The notes: generated from the sequence alone by a model not told the origin. Numbered from the stretch's first letter, positions 18,127-27,475 are shown. The stretch is 64,000 nucleotides of DNA from Tardiphaga robiniae (GCF_013359755.1 NZ_JABMCJ010000079.1:1-64000), one strand, 5' to 3'. Numbers and translations: made by a program.

Positions 18127-19170
18127 ATGACCGGTCAAATTCCCTTCTTCGTGCCTAAGCGCACGATCACTGCAAGTGAGGTCGCGGGCATCGCGGGCTT
18201 ACTTTTTGTTACAAAAGATTTCCTCATTTCGGCTGGAGCAGCGCTAGAGACAGCGCGTCGCGGCGAGCTCAGCTATATGGACAATCACAAGTATCTTGAG
18301 GCCTTGAGGCAGACGAATGCAGGCGCTTGTCTTGTCTCCCCGCGCTTCAGCGCGTCCGTTCCAAAGGAGACCTACTCTTTTGTGACACCTCAGCCGTATT
18401 TGATTTACTCAAGGATCCTCGCGTTGCTCTATCCAGGAGCGGCTATCCCGGGGTCACTTTTCGAGACCGACGGCATTTCTCCAAACGCCACGATTCATGC
18501 TTCGGCCATCATCGATTGCGGGGCTACCATCGATCCCGGCGCAGTAATCGGTCCCCGGGCCAGGATCGGTGAACGCACTTATATCGGGTCAAACGTCGTG
18601 ATCGGCCCGGACGTCACCATCGGGAGCCATAGCTCAGTCGGCGCCGGCGCTATCATTGCGCACGCAACTGTCGGCAATCACGTCATTGTCCATCCAGGCG
18701 TATCGATCGGTCAGGACGGCTTCGGATTCGTGCCCGACAAAGGCGGACATATCAAAATTCTCCAGGTCGGAGGCGTCATTATTGAGGACTGCGTCGAAAT
18801 AGGCGCAAACACGACCATCGATCGCGGGTCGACCCGCAACACGTCTATCGGCGAAGGCACGAAGCTCGATAACCTCGTACAAGTCGCCCACAACGTGACG
18901 ATTGGCAGGCACTGCCTCATCGCCGCGCAAGTCGGAATTGCCGGGTCTGCAACTCTCGGGAGTTTTGTTGCAATAGGCGGCCAGACTGGAATTGCTCCTC
19001 ATCTGACAATCGGCGACGGCGCACAGATAGCCGGTGCAAGCGGCGTCACGCGCGACGTGCCTGCGGGAGAGCGGTGGGCAGGATTTCCAGCCCGGCCCAG
19101 CCGCAGGTTTTTCCGGCAATACAAGGCCATGGAAATGCTTGCGGCCGGTGACCGCGAGACAAACGATTGA
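18127..19170 (+). CDS. lpxD: UDP-3-O-acylglucosamine N-acyltransferase (LpxD), orphan copy
   Basis: Transfers a 3-hydroxyacyl chain from acyl-ACP to the 2-amine of UDP-3-O-acylglucosamine in lipid A synthesis. The 347-residue protein has the LpxD N-terminal uridine-binding domain (about 1-100), a left-handed beta-helix of hexapeptide repeats (about 115-320), the catalytic-His segment QVAHNVTIG, and the family end [11 protein letters not shown]. The ATG at 18127 follows GGAG by six bases. It stands alone, not in the usual bamA-lpxD-fabZ-lpxA operon, so it is probably a second lpxD. Its codons use more A/T in third positions than neighbours, which may mean acquisition by transfer. Confidence 0.85.
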   Translation: MTGQIPFFVPKRTITASEVAGIAGLLFVTKDFLISAGAALETARRGELSYMDNHKYLEALRQTNAGACLVSPRFSASVPKETYSFVTPQPYLIYSRILALLYPGAAIPGSLFETDGISPNATIHASAIIDCGATIDPGAVIGPRARIGERTYIGSNVVIGPDVTIGSHSSVGAGAIIAHATVGNHVIVHPGVSIGQDGFGFVPDKGGHIKILQVGGVIIEDCVEIGANTTIDRGSTRNTSIGEGTKLDNLVQVAHNVTIGRHCLIAAQVGIAGSATLGSFVAIGGQTGIAPHLTIGDGAQIAGASGVTRDVPAGERWAGFPARPSRRFFRQYKAMEMLAAGDRETND

Positions 19171-19266
19171 TGAACCTGCAAACCGGACCTGGCTGCCGGC
19201 CGAGGCACGGATGATCGACTGGCCGGTGAAGTCGGAACCGGTGAAGGCGACCTAGTTGACCTCCGG

Positions 19267-20400
19267 TTACCGCGGCGGAATGTCGCCGCGCGCCCAGCCC
19301 TCGCGCGTATGCGCCCGAAACTCTTCAAACGTTCCAGCCTCGATGGCCGCGCGGATGCCCTGCATCAGGCTCTGGTAATAGGCGATGTTGATTTCAGACA
19401 GCAGCATCGCGCCGAGGGTTTCGCCGGAGCGCACGAGATGATGCAGATAGGCGCGCGAGTAATCGCGTGCGGCCGGCCAGGTGCTCTCTTCATCCAGCGG
19501 ACGCGGATCGTCCTGATGCCGCGCATTGCGCATGTTGATCTGGCCGTGGCGCGTGAAGGCCATGCCGTGGCGGCCATTACGGGTCGGCATCACGCAGTCG
19601 AACATGTCGACGCCGCGCGCCACCGCTTCCAGCATATCATCCGGCGTGCCGACGCCCATCAGATAGCGCGGCCGCTCCGAGGGGAGGATCGGAACCACCT
19701 CCTCGATCATCGCCAGCATCACGGCCTGCGGCTCGCCGACGGCGAGGCCGCCGATCGCGTAGCCATGAAAGCCGATATCGATCAGCCCACGCGCACTGGC
19801 CCGGCGCAATTCCGGCACGTCGCCGCCCTGCGCGATGCCGAACAGCATATAGCCGTCCGGCGCCGTCTCGAAGGCGCGCTTGCAGCGCTCGGCCCAGCGC
19901 AGCGACAACTGCATCGCGCGGTCGATATCGGCATGTTCCGCTGGCAGCCGGACGCATTCGTCGAGCTGCATCGCGATGTCCGAATTCAGCAGCCGCTGGA
20001 TCTCGATGGCGCGCTCCGGCGTCAACTCGAACTTCGCACCGTCGATATGTGAGCGGAACGTGACGCCCTGCTCGGTCACCTTGCGCAGCTGCGCCAGCGA
20101 CATCACCTGGAAGCCGCCGGAGTCGGTCAGCATCGGACCGTTCCAGGTGGTGAATTTCTGCAGGCCACCGAACGACGCGACGCGTTCGGCGCCGGGGCGC
20201 AGCATCAGATGATAGGTATTGCCGAGCACGATATCGGCGCCGGCATCGCGCACGTCGCGCCAGTGCAAGCTCTTCATCGCACCGAGGGTGCCGACCGGCA
20301 TGAAGGCCGGTGTGCGCACCACGCCATGCGGCGTCGTCAGCTGGCCCCTGCGTGCCGTGCCGTCAGTGCGCAGCAGTTCGAAATGATTGGCGACGGTCAT
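19267..20400 (-). CDS. tgt: Queuine/preQ1 tRNA-guanine transglycosylase lacking the zinc site
   Basis: Exchanges guanine-34 for preQ1 in GUN-anticodon tRNAs during queuosine synthesis. The 377-residue protein retains the active-site segments [20 protein letters not shown] and [13 protein letters not shown]. The C-terminal zinc site of characterised enzymes (three Cys in a CxCxxC plus one His) is gone: the aligned region reads [16 protein letters not shown], and the His position is Ile in SEINIAYYQ. The start is the ATG at 20400, which overlaps the queA stop as ATGA, indicating translational coupling. Order coaD, ppi, ppi, queA, tgt is conserved in relatives. Confidence 0.95.
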   Translation of the reverse strand: MTVANHFELLRTDGTARRGQLTTPHGVVRTPAFMPVGTLGAMKSLHWRDVRDAGADIVLGNTYHLMLRPGAERVASFGGLQKFTTWNGPMLTDSGGFQVMSLAQLRKVTEQGVTFRSHIDGAKFELTPERAIEIQRLLNSDIAMQLDECVRLPAEHADIDRAMQLSLRWAERCKRAFETAPDGYMLFGIAQGGDVPELRRASARGLIDIGFHGYAIGGLAVGEPQAVMLAMIEEVVPILPSERPRYLMGVGTPDDMLEAVARGVDMFDCVMPTRNGRHGMAFTRHGQINMRNARHQDDPRPLDEESTWPAARDYSRAYLHHLVRSGETLGAMLLSEINIAYYQSLMQGIRAAIEAGTFEEFRAHTREGWARGDIPPR

Positions 20401-21479
20401 TGATTGCGTGTGTCCCGAAACAGCAGACTGGCGTCGCCGTATGAATAGAAACGATAGCCGGTCGCGATGGCATGGGCATAGGCCTGCTTCATCGTATCCA
20501 TGCCGGCGAAGGCAGAGACCAGCATGAACAGCGTTGAACGCGGCAGATGGAAATTCGTGAGCATGATATCGACGGCGCGGAAGCGATAGCCGGGCGTGAT
20601 GAAGATCGCAGTCTCGTCGGCGAACGGATGAATAACGCCGTCCTCGGACGTTGCGCTTTCCAGCAAACGCATTGAGGTCGTGCCGACGGCAACAACGCGT
20701 CCGCCGGCCGCATGCGCTGCGTTCAATGCATCCGCCGTTGCGCGCGAGATCGTACCCCATTCGGAATGCATCTTGTGCTCGGCGGTGTCGTCGACCTTCA
20801 CCGGCAGGAAGGTCCCGGCTCCGACATGCAGCGTGATGCGATGCAGGCCGACGCCGCGCGCCTTCAGAGCGGCTTCCAGTGCCGGCGTGAAATGCAGTCC
20901 CGCCGTCGGTGCGGCGACGGCGCCGTCATTGGCGGCGAACATGGTTTGATAATCGGCCGTGTCACGCTCGTCCGGAGCGCGTTTTCCGGCGATGTAAGGC
21001 GGCAGCGGCGGCGCGCCGAGTTCGGCAATCGCCTGATCCAGCGCGGGGCCGTGAAACGAGAAAGAGAAGATGATCTCACCGGCATCGCCCTTGTGCTCGA
21101 CTTGCGCGTCGAGATGTCCGAGCAGGCAGACGCGGCCTTCATTGCCGAAGCGCACCGTATCGCCTTCGACGAGCTTCTTTGCAGGCCGTACCAGCGCCTG
21201 CCAGCGCGAACCGTCGAGGCGCTTGATCAGCGTCGCATCGATCTTCGGTTCGGTCTCGCGGCCAATGCGGCGGCCCGTGAGCTGCGCCGAGATAACCCTG
21301 GTGTCGTTGACGACCAGCTGATCGCCGGGCTTCAGCCAGGTCGGCAGATCCGATACGACATGATCCTGCACGCCGATACCCGGCTGAACAACAAGCAACC
21401 GCGCAGCATCCCGCGGGCTGGCGGGCCGCAGCGCGATGTTCTCGGCCGGAAGTTCAAAATCGAAGATATCGGTACGCAT
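20397..21479 (-). CDS. queA: S-adenosylmethionine:tRNA ribosyltransferase-isomerase
   Basis: Converts preQ1 on tRNA to epoxyqueuosine using SAM as ribosyl donor, the step after Tgt. The 360-residue protein starts [19 protein letters not shown], the family N-terminus, and contains the conserved APTAGLHFT and [11 protein letters not shown]. Length is typical. It overlaps tgt by four bases and is preceded by a dispersed repeat and the cyclophilin genes. Pathway logic and the ATGA overlap make queA-tgt one queuosine operon. Confidence 0.97.
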   Translation of the reverse strand: MRTDIFDFELPAENIALRPASPRDAARLLVVQPGIGVQDHVVSDLPTWLKPGDQLVVNDTRVISAQLTGRRIGRETEPKIDATLIKRLDGSRWQALVRPAKKLVEGDTVRFGNEGRVCLLGHLDAQVEHKGDAGEIIFSFSFHGPALDQAIAELGAPPLPPYIAGKRAPDERDTADYQTMFAANDGAVAAPTAGLHFTPALEAALKARGVGLHRITLHVGAGTFLPVKVDDTAEHKMHSEWGTISRATADALNAAHAAGGRVVAVGTTSMRLLESATSEDGVIHPFADETAIFITPGYRFRAVDIMLTNFHLPRSTLFMLVSAFAGMDTMKQAYAHAIATGYRFYSYGDASLLFRDTRNQ

Positions 21480-21502
21480 GGGTTTGTAGTTATTCCCACT
21501 CC

Positions 21503-21610
21503 GTCATGGCCGGGCTTATCCCGGCCATCCACGCCTTGGTGTTGATGCCTATAAAACGTGGATGCCCGGGACAACTAGCGAAGTTCGCTTCGCGCTGCCC
21601 GGGCATGACG
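21503..21610. repeat. Dispersed palindromic repeat, copy B
   Basis: Starts GTCATGGCCGGG and ends CCCGGGCATGACG. Arms near CATCCACG and CGTGGATG pair internally, and a second small hairpin (GCGAAGTTCGCTTCGC) sits inside. Same family as 301-382. It lies between queA and ppiB, where the transcript could fold. Confidence 0.7.
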
Positions 21611-21631
21611 AACGTGAGGGATGAGCTTAAC

Positions 21632-22099
21632 TTAGGCAGCCGCGTCGGCAGCCATATGCGCCTTGACGATCTTGTCGGGGTTCTGCACCGGCTCGCCGCG
21701 CTTGATCTTGTCGACGTTCTCCATGCCTTCGGTGACCTTGCCCCAGACAGTGTACTGCTTGTTGAGGAACGACGCGTCGTCGAAGCAGATGAAGAACTGG
21801 CTGTCGCCGGAATCCGGGCTGGCCGCGCGGGCCATCGACAGCGTGCCGCGCACATGCGGCTCGTTATTGAATTCGGCCTTCAGCTTCTTGCCCGAACCGC
21901 CGGTGCCGGTGCCCTGCGGACAGCCGGTCTGCGCCATGAAGCCGTCGATGACACGGTGGAAGACGATACCGTCGTAGAAGCCTTCGCGCACGAGCTCCTT
22001 GATACGGGCGACATGGCCCGGGGCCAGATCCGGGCGCATCTCGATGGTGACGGGACCCTGGGTGGTTTCAAGGATCAAAGTATTCTCGGTAACAGCCAT
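21632..22099 (-). CDS. ppiB: Cytoplasmic cyclophilin-type peptidyl-prolyl isomerase
   Basis: A 155-residue single-domain cyclophilin without a signal peptide. The motifs FHRVIDGFMAQTGCPQGTG, SMARAASPDSGDSQFFI and YTVWGKVTEGM cover the active site. It catalyses cis-trans isomerisation of prolyl bonds. Its start overlaps by 25 bases the end of the preceding 150-residue secreted protein gene. Together with the next upstream periplasmic cyclophilin it forms a paralogous pair. Confidence 0.95.
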   Translation of the reverse strand: MAVTENTLILETTQGPVTIEMRPDLAPGHVARIKELVREGFYDGIVFHRVIDGFMAQTGCPQGTGTGGSGKKLKAEFNNEPHVRGTLSMARAASPDSGDSQFFICFDDASFLNKQYTVWGKVTEGMENVDKIKRGEPVQNPDKIVKAHMAADAAA

Positions 22100-22527
22100 G
22101 CTCGTCTCTCTACTGGTTTGGGTTGGTTTCGGCGGTCGTCAAACCGCACTCGGAAGGGGCGTCCAGCGACCGCGTCGCCCAGGCCCCCGGTAAATGGCAT
22201 CGGCGTGCAATGTTGCAATGTCTCCATCACAGCCGTTCGGTAAGCAACGCTGTCGGCCTCGGAGGCATCCGGCGTCTCGAAGGTAATTCGCGGCCTTCCG
22301 AGAAGTTCACCGGATCGCTTGAAGCTGAACAGCACCGTGATCTCCATGCCCGGATGGCCTCGCGGCAAGGCGGGCGGATGCCAGCACGCTTTCAGCCTTC
22401 CGAACATGCCCTCCAGCGTACTCACGGCGTCAGATTGCCCCGACGCCGGATGCGCCTGAAGGACGCCAGACAGCAATGATGCCGCGAGCAGAGCAATCAC
22501 CCTGCATCGCGGCATCATGATGCTCAC
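22075..22527 (-). CDS. Secreted protein with TonB-C-like domain
   Basis: A 150-residue protein with a signal peptide (cleavage near ASGQS) and a mature domain containing LKACWHPP, EITVLFSFKRSGELLG and a VMETLQHCTPMPF segment. This pattern resembles TonB/TolA C-terminal domains found alone in many rhizobial periplasmic proteins. The GTG at 22527 overlaps the stop of the upstream cyclophilin (GTGA), suggesting coupling; ATGs at 22518 and 22515 are alternatives. It sits between two cyclophilin genes in one operon. The role is unknown. Confidence 0.6.
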   Translation of the reverse strand: MSIMMPRCRVIALLAASLLSGVLQAHPASGQSDAVSTLEGMFGRLKACWHPPALPRGHPGMEITVLFSFKRSGELLGRPRITFETPDASEADSVAYRTAVMETLQHCTPMPFTGGLGDAVAGRPFRVRFDDRRNQPKPVERRAWLLPRIL

Positions 22528-23093
22528 TTGATGTCGGAAGCGACCTGAACCTTGACCATCTTGTCAGGGTCGGTCACGGCACCACTGGCCGAGCCGGGAG
22601 GCGCCTTCTTGAGCTTGTCCACCACGTCCATGCCAGCGACGACGTCGCCAACCACGGTGTATTTGCCGTTCAGCGACGAACCTTCGGCGAACATAATGAA
22701 GAACTGCGAATTGGCCGAATCCGGATCGCCGGCACGTGCCATGCCAACAACGCCGCGCTTGTACGGCACCTGCGAGAATTCGGCCTTCAGGTTCGGATAT
22801 TTCGATCCGCCGGTGCCGTTGAAGTTCTTGCCGTCGCCGGTCTGCGCCATGAAGCCGTCCATCACGCGGTGGAACGGTACGTTGTTGTAGTAGCCTTCGC
22901 GGGCGAGCAGCTTGATGCGCTCGGCGTGCTGTGGGGCGATATCGGTGCGCAGTTTGATGATGATCCGGCCCTTGGTCGTGTCGATCACAACCGAATTGGC
23001 CTTGTCGAGGCCAGCCGGAAGGGCTGCCGGAGCCTGCGCGAAAGCGGGAGCCGCGAACATCAGCGCGGCAGCAAGTGCGACTATACGGATCAT
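22524..23093 (-). CDS. Periplasmic cyclophilin-type peptidyl-prolyl isomerase
   Basis: A 189-residue cyclophilin with a signal peptide (cleavage near PAFAQ), so it acts in the periplasm. Active-site motifs FHRVMDGFMAQTGDG, MARAGDPDSANSQFFI and YTVVGDVVAGMDVV are present. It is a paralogue of the cytoplasmic copy two genes downstream. The start is ATG at 23093, about 50 bases after the coaD stop. It probably assists folding of exported proteins, in line with periplasmic PpiA enzymes. Confidence 0.93.
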   Translation of the reverse strand: MIRIVALAAALMFAAPAFAQAPAALPAGLDKANSVVIDTTKGRIIIKLRTDIAPQHAERIKLLAREGYYNNVPFHRVMDGFMAQTGDGKNFNGTGGSKYPNLKAEFSQVPYKRGVVGMARAGDPDSANSQFFIMFAEGSSLNGKYTVVGDVVAGMDVVDKLKKAPPGSASGAVTDPDKMVKVQVASDIK

Positions 23094-23146
23094 GGAAACT
23101 CCGGATCAGAGAAAGCCGGTCAGCCGGCCAGGATACTTATTTCGGT

Positions 23147-23644
23147 TTATGCGACGAATTTGGACTTGAGGCTCTTGGCGACCGCGTCCGGGACGAAAGC
23201 CGAAACGTCGCCGCCCATGGCGGCGATTTGCCGGACCAGTGTGGCGGTGATCGGGCGGACGCTCACCGAGGCCGGAAGAAATACCGTCTGCACATCCGGC
23301 GCCATGGTCTCGTTCATGCCGACGATCTGCATCTCGTAATCGAGATCGGTGCCGTCGCGCAGCCCGCGGATCATGATGGTCGCACCGATCTGCTGCGCCA
23401 GTGTGGTGGTGAGATTGTCATAGGTCGTGCAGTCGAATTCGCAGCCGGCGGCCGAGGCCAGCGGTCCGAACACCTGCTTCACCATCTCCAGCCGCTCGTC
23501 CGTCGAGAACAGCGGCTTCTTGCCGGGGTGCACGCCGATGGCGACCACGAGCTTGTCGCACAGGCCAACGGCATGGCGGACCACATCGAGATGGCCATTG
23601 GTGACGGGATCGAATGAACCGGGATAAAGCGCGATACGGGGCAT
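23147..23644 (-). CDS. coaD: Phosphopantetheine adenylyltransferase
   Basis: Makes dephospho-CoA from 4'-phosphopantetheine and ATP, the penultimate step of CoA synthesis. The 165-residue protein begins [20 protein letters not shown], the nucleotidyltransferase signature with the TxGH motif. It contains the family's [12 protein letters not shown] and the C-terminal [16 protein letters not shown]. The start at 23644 is supported by GGAGGGGGA just upstream. It is the first gene of the minus-strand coaD-ppi-ppi-queA-tgt group. Confidence 0.97.
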   Translation of the reverse strand: MPRIALYPGSFDPVTNGHLDVVRHAVGLCDKLVVAIGVHPGKKPLFSTDERLEMVKQVFGPLASAAGCEFDCTTYDNLTTTLAQQIGATIMIRGLRDGTDLDYEMQIVGMNETMAPDVQTVFLPASVSVRPITATLVRQIAAMGGDVSAFVPDAVAKSLKSKFVA

Positions 23645-23969
23645 TCCCCCTCCTACCCCGCCCCCGTTCGAGCTGCAAGCCAACTTGGTTCCGCCCGCTG
23701 GGGCCGAACGGCCGATGTTTATTTTCGGACAGGGCTCGAACCGGATGCCGGGTCAGTGCGTCTACTGGGTACGCAGCAACGATATTGAAAACATTGGGCT
23801 TTCGAGCCTCATGTGTCGTCATGCGCGTACGGACGAAACACAAACCGGGCCGGATGAAACCACTTTGCCCGGACACGACAACTTCCTGAAACCGGGCCTG
23901 ATTAATCAGGCAAGCACAGGAAGCGACAAACAAACCGGGCCAAAACGGCCCGAATGACAGGGGACCGTC
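23645..23969. other. Spacer with three AAACCGGGCC direct repeats
   Basis: A gene-poor stretch between divergent coaD and a small secreted-protein gene. AAACCGGGCC occurs at 23842-23851, 23888-23897 and 23932-23941, spaced 46 and 44 bases. The last copy continues into a short hairpin (GGGCCAAAACGGCCC). The regular spacing could reflect protein binding sites upstream of the small gene. No start or domain supports a protein here. Confidence 0.45.
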
Positions 23970-24227
23970 ATGATCAAGACTCTCTCAGCAGTTGCCGTCG
24001 CAGCTTTCATCGCAGCCGCCCTCACCGTTCTGCCGGGCTTCGCTCCGAAGGTCGAGGCGTCGGTGCCGGTGGCCCTCGCCAAGGCCGACCGTCTGGACAT
24101 CCACACGGTAGGTCGCAACTGCTCCGAGCAGGCCTGGCCGAACTTCGAGGCCTCCTGCCTGCGTAACGCAGCCAGCAAGACGATCACTGTCCGCGAAGTC
24201 CGCCTCGTGACCACCGAGCGTCGCTAA
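23970..24227 (+). CDS. Small secreted protein with CSEQxWPxFEASCL motif
   Basis: An 85-residue protein with a signal peptide and a short mature part containing two cysteines in NCSEQAWPNFEASCLRN, followed by a basic tail. AGGGG precedes the ATG. Function unknown; small proteins with this motif occur in Bradyrhizobium relatives as far as I recall. A 53-base piece of the motif region is duplicated at 26372-26424, on the far side of kup. Confidence 0.7.
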   Translation: MIKTLSAVAVAAFIAAALTVLPGFAPKVEASVPVALAKADRLDIHTVGRNCSEQAWPNFEASCLRNAASKTITVREVRLVTTERR

Positions 24228-24243
24228 GCGGCAAAGGATACCG

Positions 24244-24265
24244 CACCCCGGTCAGAGCCGGGGTG
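24244..24265 (+). terminator. Hairpin after small secreted-protein gene
   Basis: CACCCCGG and CCGGGGTG form an 8-bp stem with a six-base loop, 17 bases after the stop. No T-run follows, so it is a possible weak terminator. Confidence 0.5.
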
Positions 24266-24438
24266 TACTGATACTTAATCCGGGCAATCGAACTACACTC
24301 CCCCAACGCGCGCGATGCATAGTTCAGTGAAATTCTCGCGACACCTGCTTCAACTAATTTCATAGCAATTCGCGACGCAACGTCGCAGACTGCTGGTTAA
24401 GCGCGATCGTGAAAGCGCGAGTCCCGTGAGGGCTGCCA

Positions 24439-26346
24439 GTGACCGCCATCCCAGCCGCATCGCCAGGCCACTCTGGCGGACTTCCTCTCACGGCAACGAT
24501 CGGCGCGCTCGGCGTCGTCTATGGTGATATCGGCACCAGCCCCCTTTACGCATTGAAGGAAGCCGTGAAGGCGGCGGCCCATGGCGGGCCTCTCACGTCC
24601 GAAGCAACGCTCGGCGTGGTGTCGCTGATCCTCTGGGCGTTGATCCTCATTATCTCCCTGAAATACGCGCTTCTGATTCTGCGCGCCGACAATCGCGGCG
24701 AAGGCGGCATCGTTGCCCTGCTGGCACTGCTCCACGCGCGCAACGCAGAGCCGGGCACTTGGCGCATACATTTGCTGGTCGTCGGTCTCGTCGGCGCCGC
24801 CCTGCTCTATGGCGATGGCGCCATCACGCCGGCGATCTCGGTCCTATCAGCCATTGAAGGCCTCAAGGTCGATGCACCGTCGCTTGCGCCGGCCGTGGTG
24901 CCGCTCACCGTCATCATTCTGATCGGGCTGTTTCTGATGCAGAGTAAGGGCACCGGTTTCATCGGCGGCATCTTCGGGCCAGTGATGCTGGGCTGGTTTG
25001 CCGTGCTGGCGCTGCTCGGCATCCATGGCATCGTGCAATCGCCCGGCGTGCTCGCTGCCGTCAGTCCGCTCTATGCCTTCGAATTCCTGATCCACCAGGA
25101 CTTCCACATCAGCTTTGCCATTCTCGGCGCCGCCTTCCTAGCCGTGACCGGCGGCGAAGCGATGTATGCCGATATGGGCCATTTCGGCCGGATGCCGATC
25201 CGGCTCGCCTGGTTTGCCATCGCCCTGCCGGCGCTGGTGCTGAACTATTTCGGCCAGGCGGGACTGCTGATCGCCGACCCCACCGCCATCAACAACCCGT
25301 TCTATCAACTGGCGCCGGACTGGCTGCACTACCCGCTGGTGGCCTTTGCGACCGTCGCGACGGTGATCGCCTCGCAGGCTATCATTTCCGGTGTGTTCTC
25401 GCTGACGCAGCAATCGATCCAGCTCGGCTTCCTGCCGCGGATGCAGATCCGGCACACCACCAGCCACGCCATGGGCCAGATCTATGTGCCGCTGGTGAAC
25501 TGGCTGCTGGCGGCGGCGACGTTGGCCGCCGTGCTCAGCTTCGGCACATCGGACGCGCTGGCAGGCGCCTATGGCATCGCCGTATCGCTGCTGATGGCGA
25601 TCACCACGCTGCTCGCGGCATTGGTCGCGCTGCAATGGGGCTATCCGCCGCTTCTCGTCGTGACGGTGAACGGCTTCTTCTTCATCATCGATTGCATCTT
25701 CTTCGCCGCCAATTCCACGAAGCTGTTCGAAGGCGGCTGGTTTCCGCTATTCTTGGCGGCTGCTGTGGCGTTCCTGATGTTGACCTGGCGCAGCGGTGTC
25801 AAACTCGTCGAAAGCGCCCGCGCCAAACTGCGTCAACCCGAAGAGGACCTGATCGAGACGGCCGTCAGTCGCTGCCATGCGCGCCTCAATGGCACCGCGG
25901 TGTTCCTGGCATCCATGCCGAACGGTGTGCCGCTCGCACTGACGCAATTCGTCAAGCACAACCACGTCCTACATGAGCGCGTCATTCTGGTGACTGTGCT
26001 GATCGCCGAAGTGCCGCGCGTCCCGGATGCCGATCGCGCCGAAATTATCGAAGTCATTGAAGGGATCACGCGCGTCATCCTGCATTACGGCTTTATGCAG
26101 TATCCAACGATTTCAGACGGGCTCGGCCTGGCCTCCGAACAGGGCAAGCTGCCCGGAATCGACCTCGCCGAGATCACCTATTACATCGGCCGGGAGACCA
26201 TCATTCCCAGCGACAAGGTCGCCGGGATGGCGGTGTGGCGCGAAACCGTATTCGCGTTCCTGCAACGTAACGCCGAACGCTCCGCAGCGTTCTTTGGCGT
26301 GCCGACCAAGCAGGTTGTCGAGTTCGGCACCGAAATCGAGATTTAA
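24439..26346 (+). CDS. kup: Low-affinity potassium transporter Kup
   Basis: A 635-residue K+ uptake permease of the KUP/HAK/KT family, probably a K+:H+ symporter in the inner membrane. The N-terminal signature GALGVVYGDIGTSPLYALKE is present, and about twelve membrane helices run to about residue 450, with ADMGHFGRMPIRLAW in the middle. A cytoplasmic C-terminal domain of about 170 residues follows. The start is GTG at 24439 with GAGGG six bases before it. It stands alone and is bracketed by two copies of the CSEQxWPxFEASCL sequence. No K+-sensing riboswitch was recognised upstream. Confidence 0.95.
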   Translation: MTAIPAASPGHSGGLPLTATIGALGVVYGDIGTSPLYALKEAVKAAAHGGPLTSEATLGVVSLILWALILIISLKYALLILRADNRGEGGIVALLALLHARNAEPGTWRIHLLVVGLVGAALLYGDGAITPAISVLSAIEGLKVDAPSLAPAVVPLTVIILIGLFLMQSKGTGFIGGIFGPVMLGWFAVLALLGIHGIVQSPGVLAAVSPLYAFEFLIHQDFHISFAILGAAFLAVTGGEAMYADMGHFGRMPIRLAWFAIALPALVLNYFGQAGLLIADPTAINNPFYQLAPDWLHYPLVAFATVATVIASQAIISGVFSLTQQSIQLGFLPRMQIRHTTSHAMGQIYVPLVNWLLAAATLAAVLSFGTSDALAGAYGIAVSLLMAITTLLAALVALQWGYPPLLVVTVNGFFFIIDCIFFAANSTKLFEGGWFPLFLAAAVAFLMLTWRSGVKLVESARAKLRQPEEDLIETAVSRCHARLNGTAVFLASMPNGVPLALTQFVKHNHVLHERVILVTVLIAEVPRVPDADRAEIIEVIEGITRVILHYGFMQYPTISDGLGLASEQGKLPGIDLAEITYYIGRETIIPSDKVAGMAVWRETVFAFLQRNAERSAAFFGVPTKQVVEFGTEIEI

Positions 26347-26360
26347 ATCGCTCGCGATTT
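26345..26360 (+). terminator. Small hairpin directly after kup
   Basis: AAATCGC and GCGATTT form a 7-bp stem overlapping the stop codon. Weak, without a T-run; it may mark transcript ends. Confidence 0.3.
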
Positions 26361-26371
26361 AAGCCTCGGCC

Positions 26372-26424
26372 GGTCACGACTGCTCGCAGCAGGCCTGGCC
26401 GAACGTCGAGGCCTCCTGCCTGCG
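26372..26424 (+). pseudogene. Fragment duplicate of the small secreted-protein gene
   Basis: 53 bases match 24111-24163 at 48 positions by direct comparison and still encode DCSQQAWPNVEASCLR, followed within two codons by TAG. There is no start codon or signal peptide on this copy. It lies between kup and the LysR-type gene, in the same orientation as the intact copy 2.26 kb upstream. Confidence 0.75.
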
Positions 26425-26426
26425 CT

Positions 26427-27335
26427 CTAGCGATCGACGCCCGCAAGGCGCGGGGCCTCTGCGAAACACGCGATGAGCATTTCGGTAAGAACCCGCACCT
26501 TCCGTGCGGGATGCTGACTTGGCGGCCGGATGACATAGACACCTGCCGGTGGTGGCGGATGGCGTGTCATGACCGGAACAAGCGCGCCCGAGGCGACATC
26601 GTCATGGGTGATGCCATCGGGGAGCCAGGCGATGCCGAGTCCTGCCAATGCTGCGGCGCGGAGAGCCGTGCCGTTGTCGGCTTTGAAGCGCCCTTGCGGG
26701 CGCACCGTGATTGTCTTGTCGCCATCCATGAATTGCCAGGCTTCCGTACCCTGCATGAGAGCCTGATGCGCGACGAGTTCGTCCGGCGTCTCGGGGGAAC
26801 CATGCGCTTCGATATAGTCCGGGCTGGCGACCAGTTTTCCATAGATAGGCCCGACGTGTCGCGCGATCAGGTTGGAGTCCGGAAGATAGCCAACCCGGAT
26901 CGCGCAATCGAAGCCTTCGGCGATGAGATCAACGAAGCGATCACTGTAGACGCTATGGATGTGGAGCTGCGGGTGCCGTCGCGCCATGTCCGCAAGCACG
27001 GGAGCTAAGTGCGTTGGGCCGAAAGTAAGCGGCACGGCAATGCGCAAGCGGCCGCAAAGCTCGCCATCCGGCAGGAGCAATTCCCTGGCCGCGTCGATCT
27101 CGGCGCAAGCTCGCGCTGCATGGTCGCGAAACGCGACTCCCGCTTCGGTGAGCGCAGCGCCGCGCGTGGTTCGTGCGAGAAGCTGCACGCCAAGTTCCGC
27201 TTCAATGCGAGCAAGCTGCCGACTGACGATCGACTTGGAGACGCTGAGCCGACGCGCAGCGGGCGAAACGCCCCCGGCATCGGCAACTTCCACGAATGTC
27301 CTGAGCGCTTCGATGTCCAATTCGGCATTCCCCAT
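26427..27335 (-). CDS. LysR-type transcriptional regulator
   Basis: A 302-residue regulator with an N-terminal winged helix (VEVADAGGVSPAARRLSVSKS, with ARIEAELGVQLLART) and a substrate-binding domain beginning near residue 90. Family members bind an inducer in that domain and act on a divergent target. The gene is transcribed away from the isochorismatase-family gene, with 140 bases between starts, the classical LysR arrangement, so control of that gene is likely. The ATG at 27335 gives the usual distance to the helix-turn-helix; an ATG at 27365 would add ten residues. Confidence 0.9.
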   Translation of the reverse strand: MGNAELDIEALRTFVEVADAGGVSPAARRLSVSKSIVSRQLARIEAELGVQLLARTTRGAALTEAGVAFRDHAARACAEIDAARELLLPDGELCGRLRIAVPLTFGPTHLAPVLADMARRHPQLHIHSVYSDRFVDLIAEGFDCAIRVGYLPDSNLIARHVGPIYGKLVASPDYIEAHGSPETPDELVAHQALMQGTEAWQFMDGDKTITVRPQGRFKADNGTALRAAALAGLGIAWLPDGITHDDVASGALVPVMTRHPPPPAGVYVIRPPSQHPARKVRVLTEMLIACFAEAPRLAGVDR

Positions 27336-27475
27336 TCCGCAACACAGCTTGCCACGGAAGGGCACTACCTCATCAAGCCCAAGAACGGCAATACCCCGTC
27401 AAGACAGCGCCGCCGTTGGCGCATGTCCCATCAAGAAGACCAATCTCACTCACAACGGCACCAGAGGATATATTC

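Noticed and set aside
23685-23957. 90-codon frame in the coaD upstream spacer
   Set aside because: No ribosome-binding site, no domain, and it covers the AAACCGGGCC direct repeats, which look non-coding.
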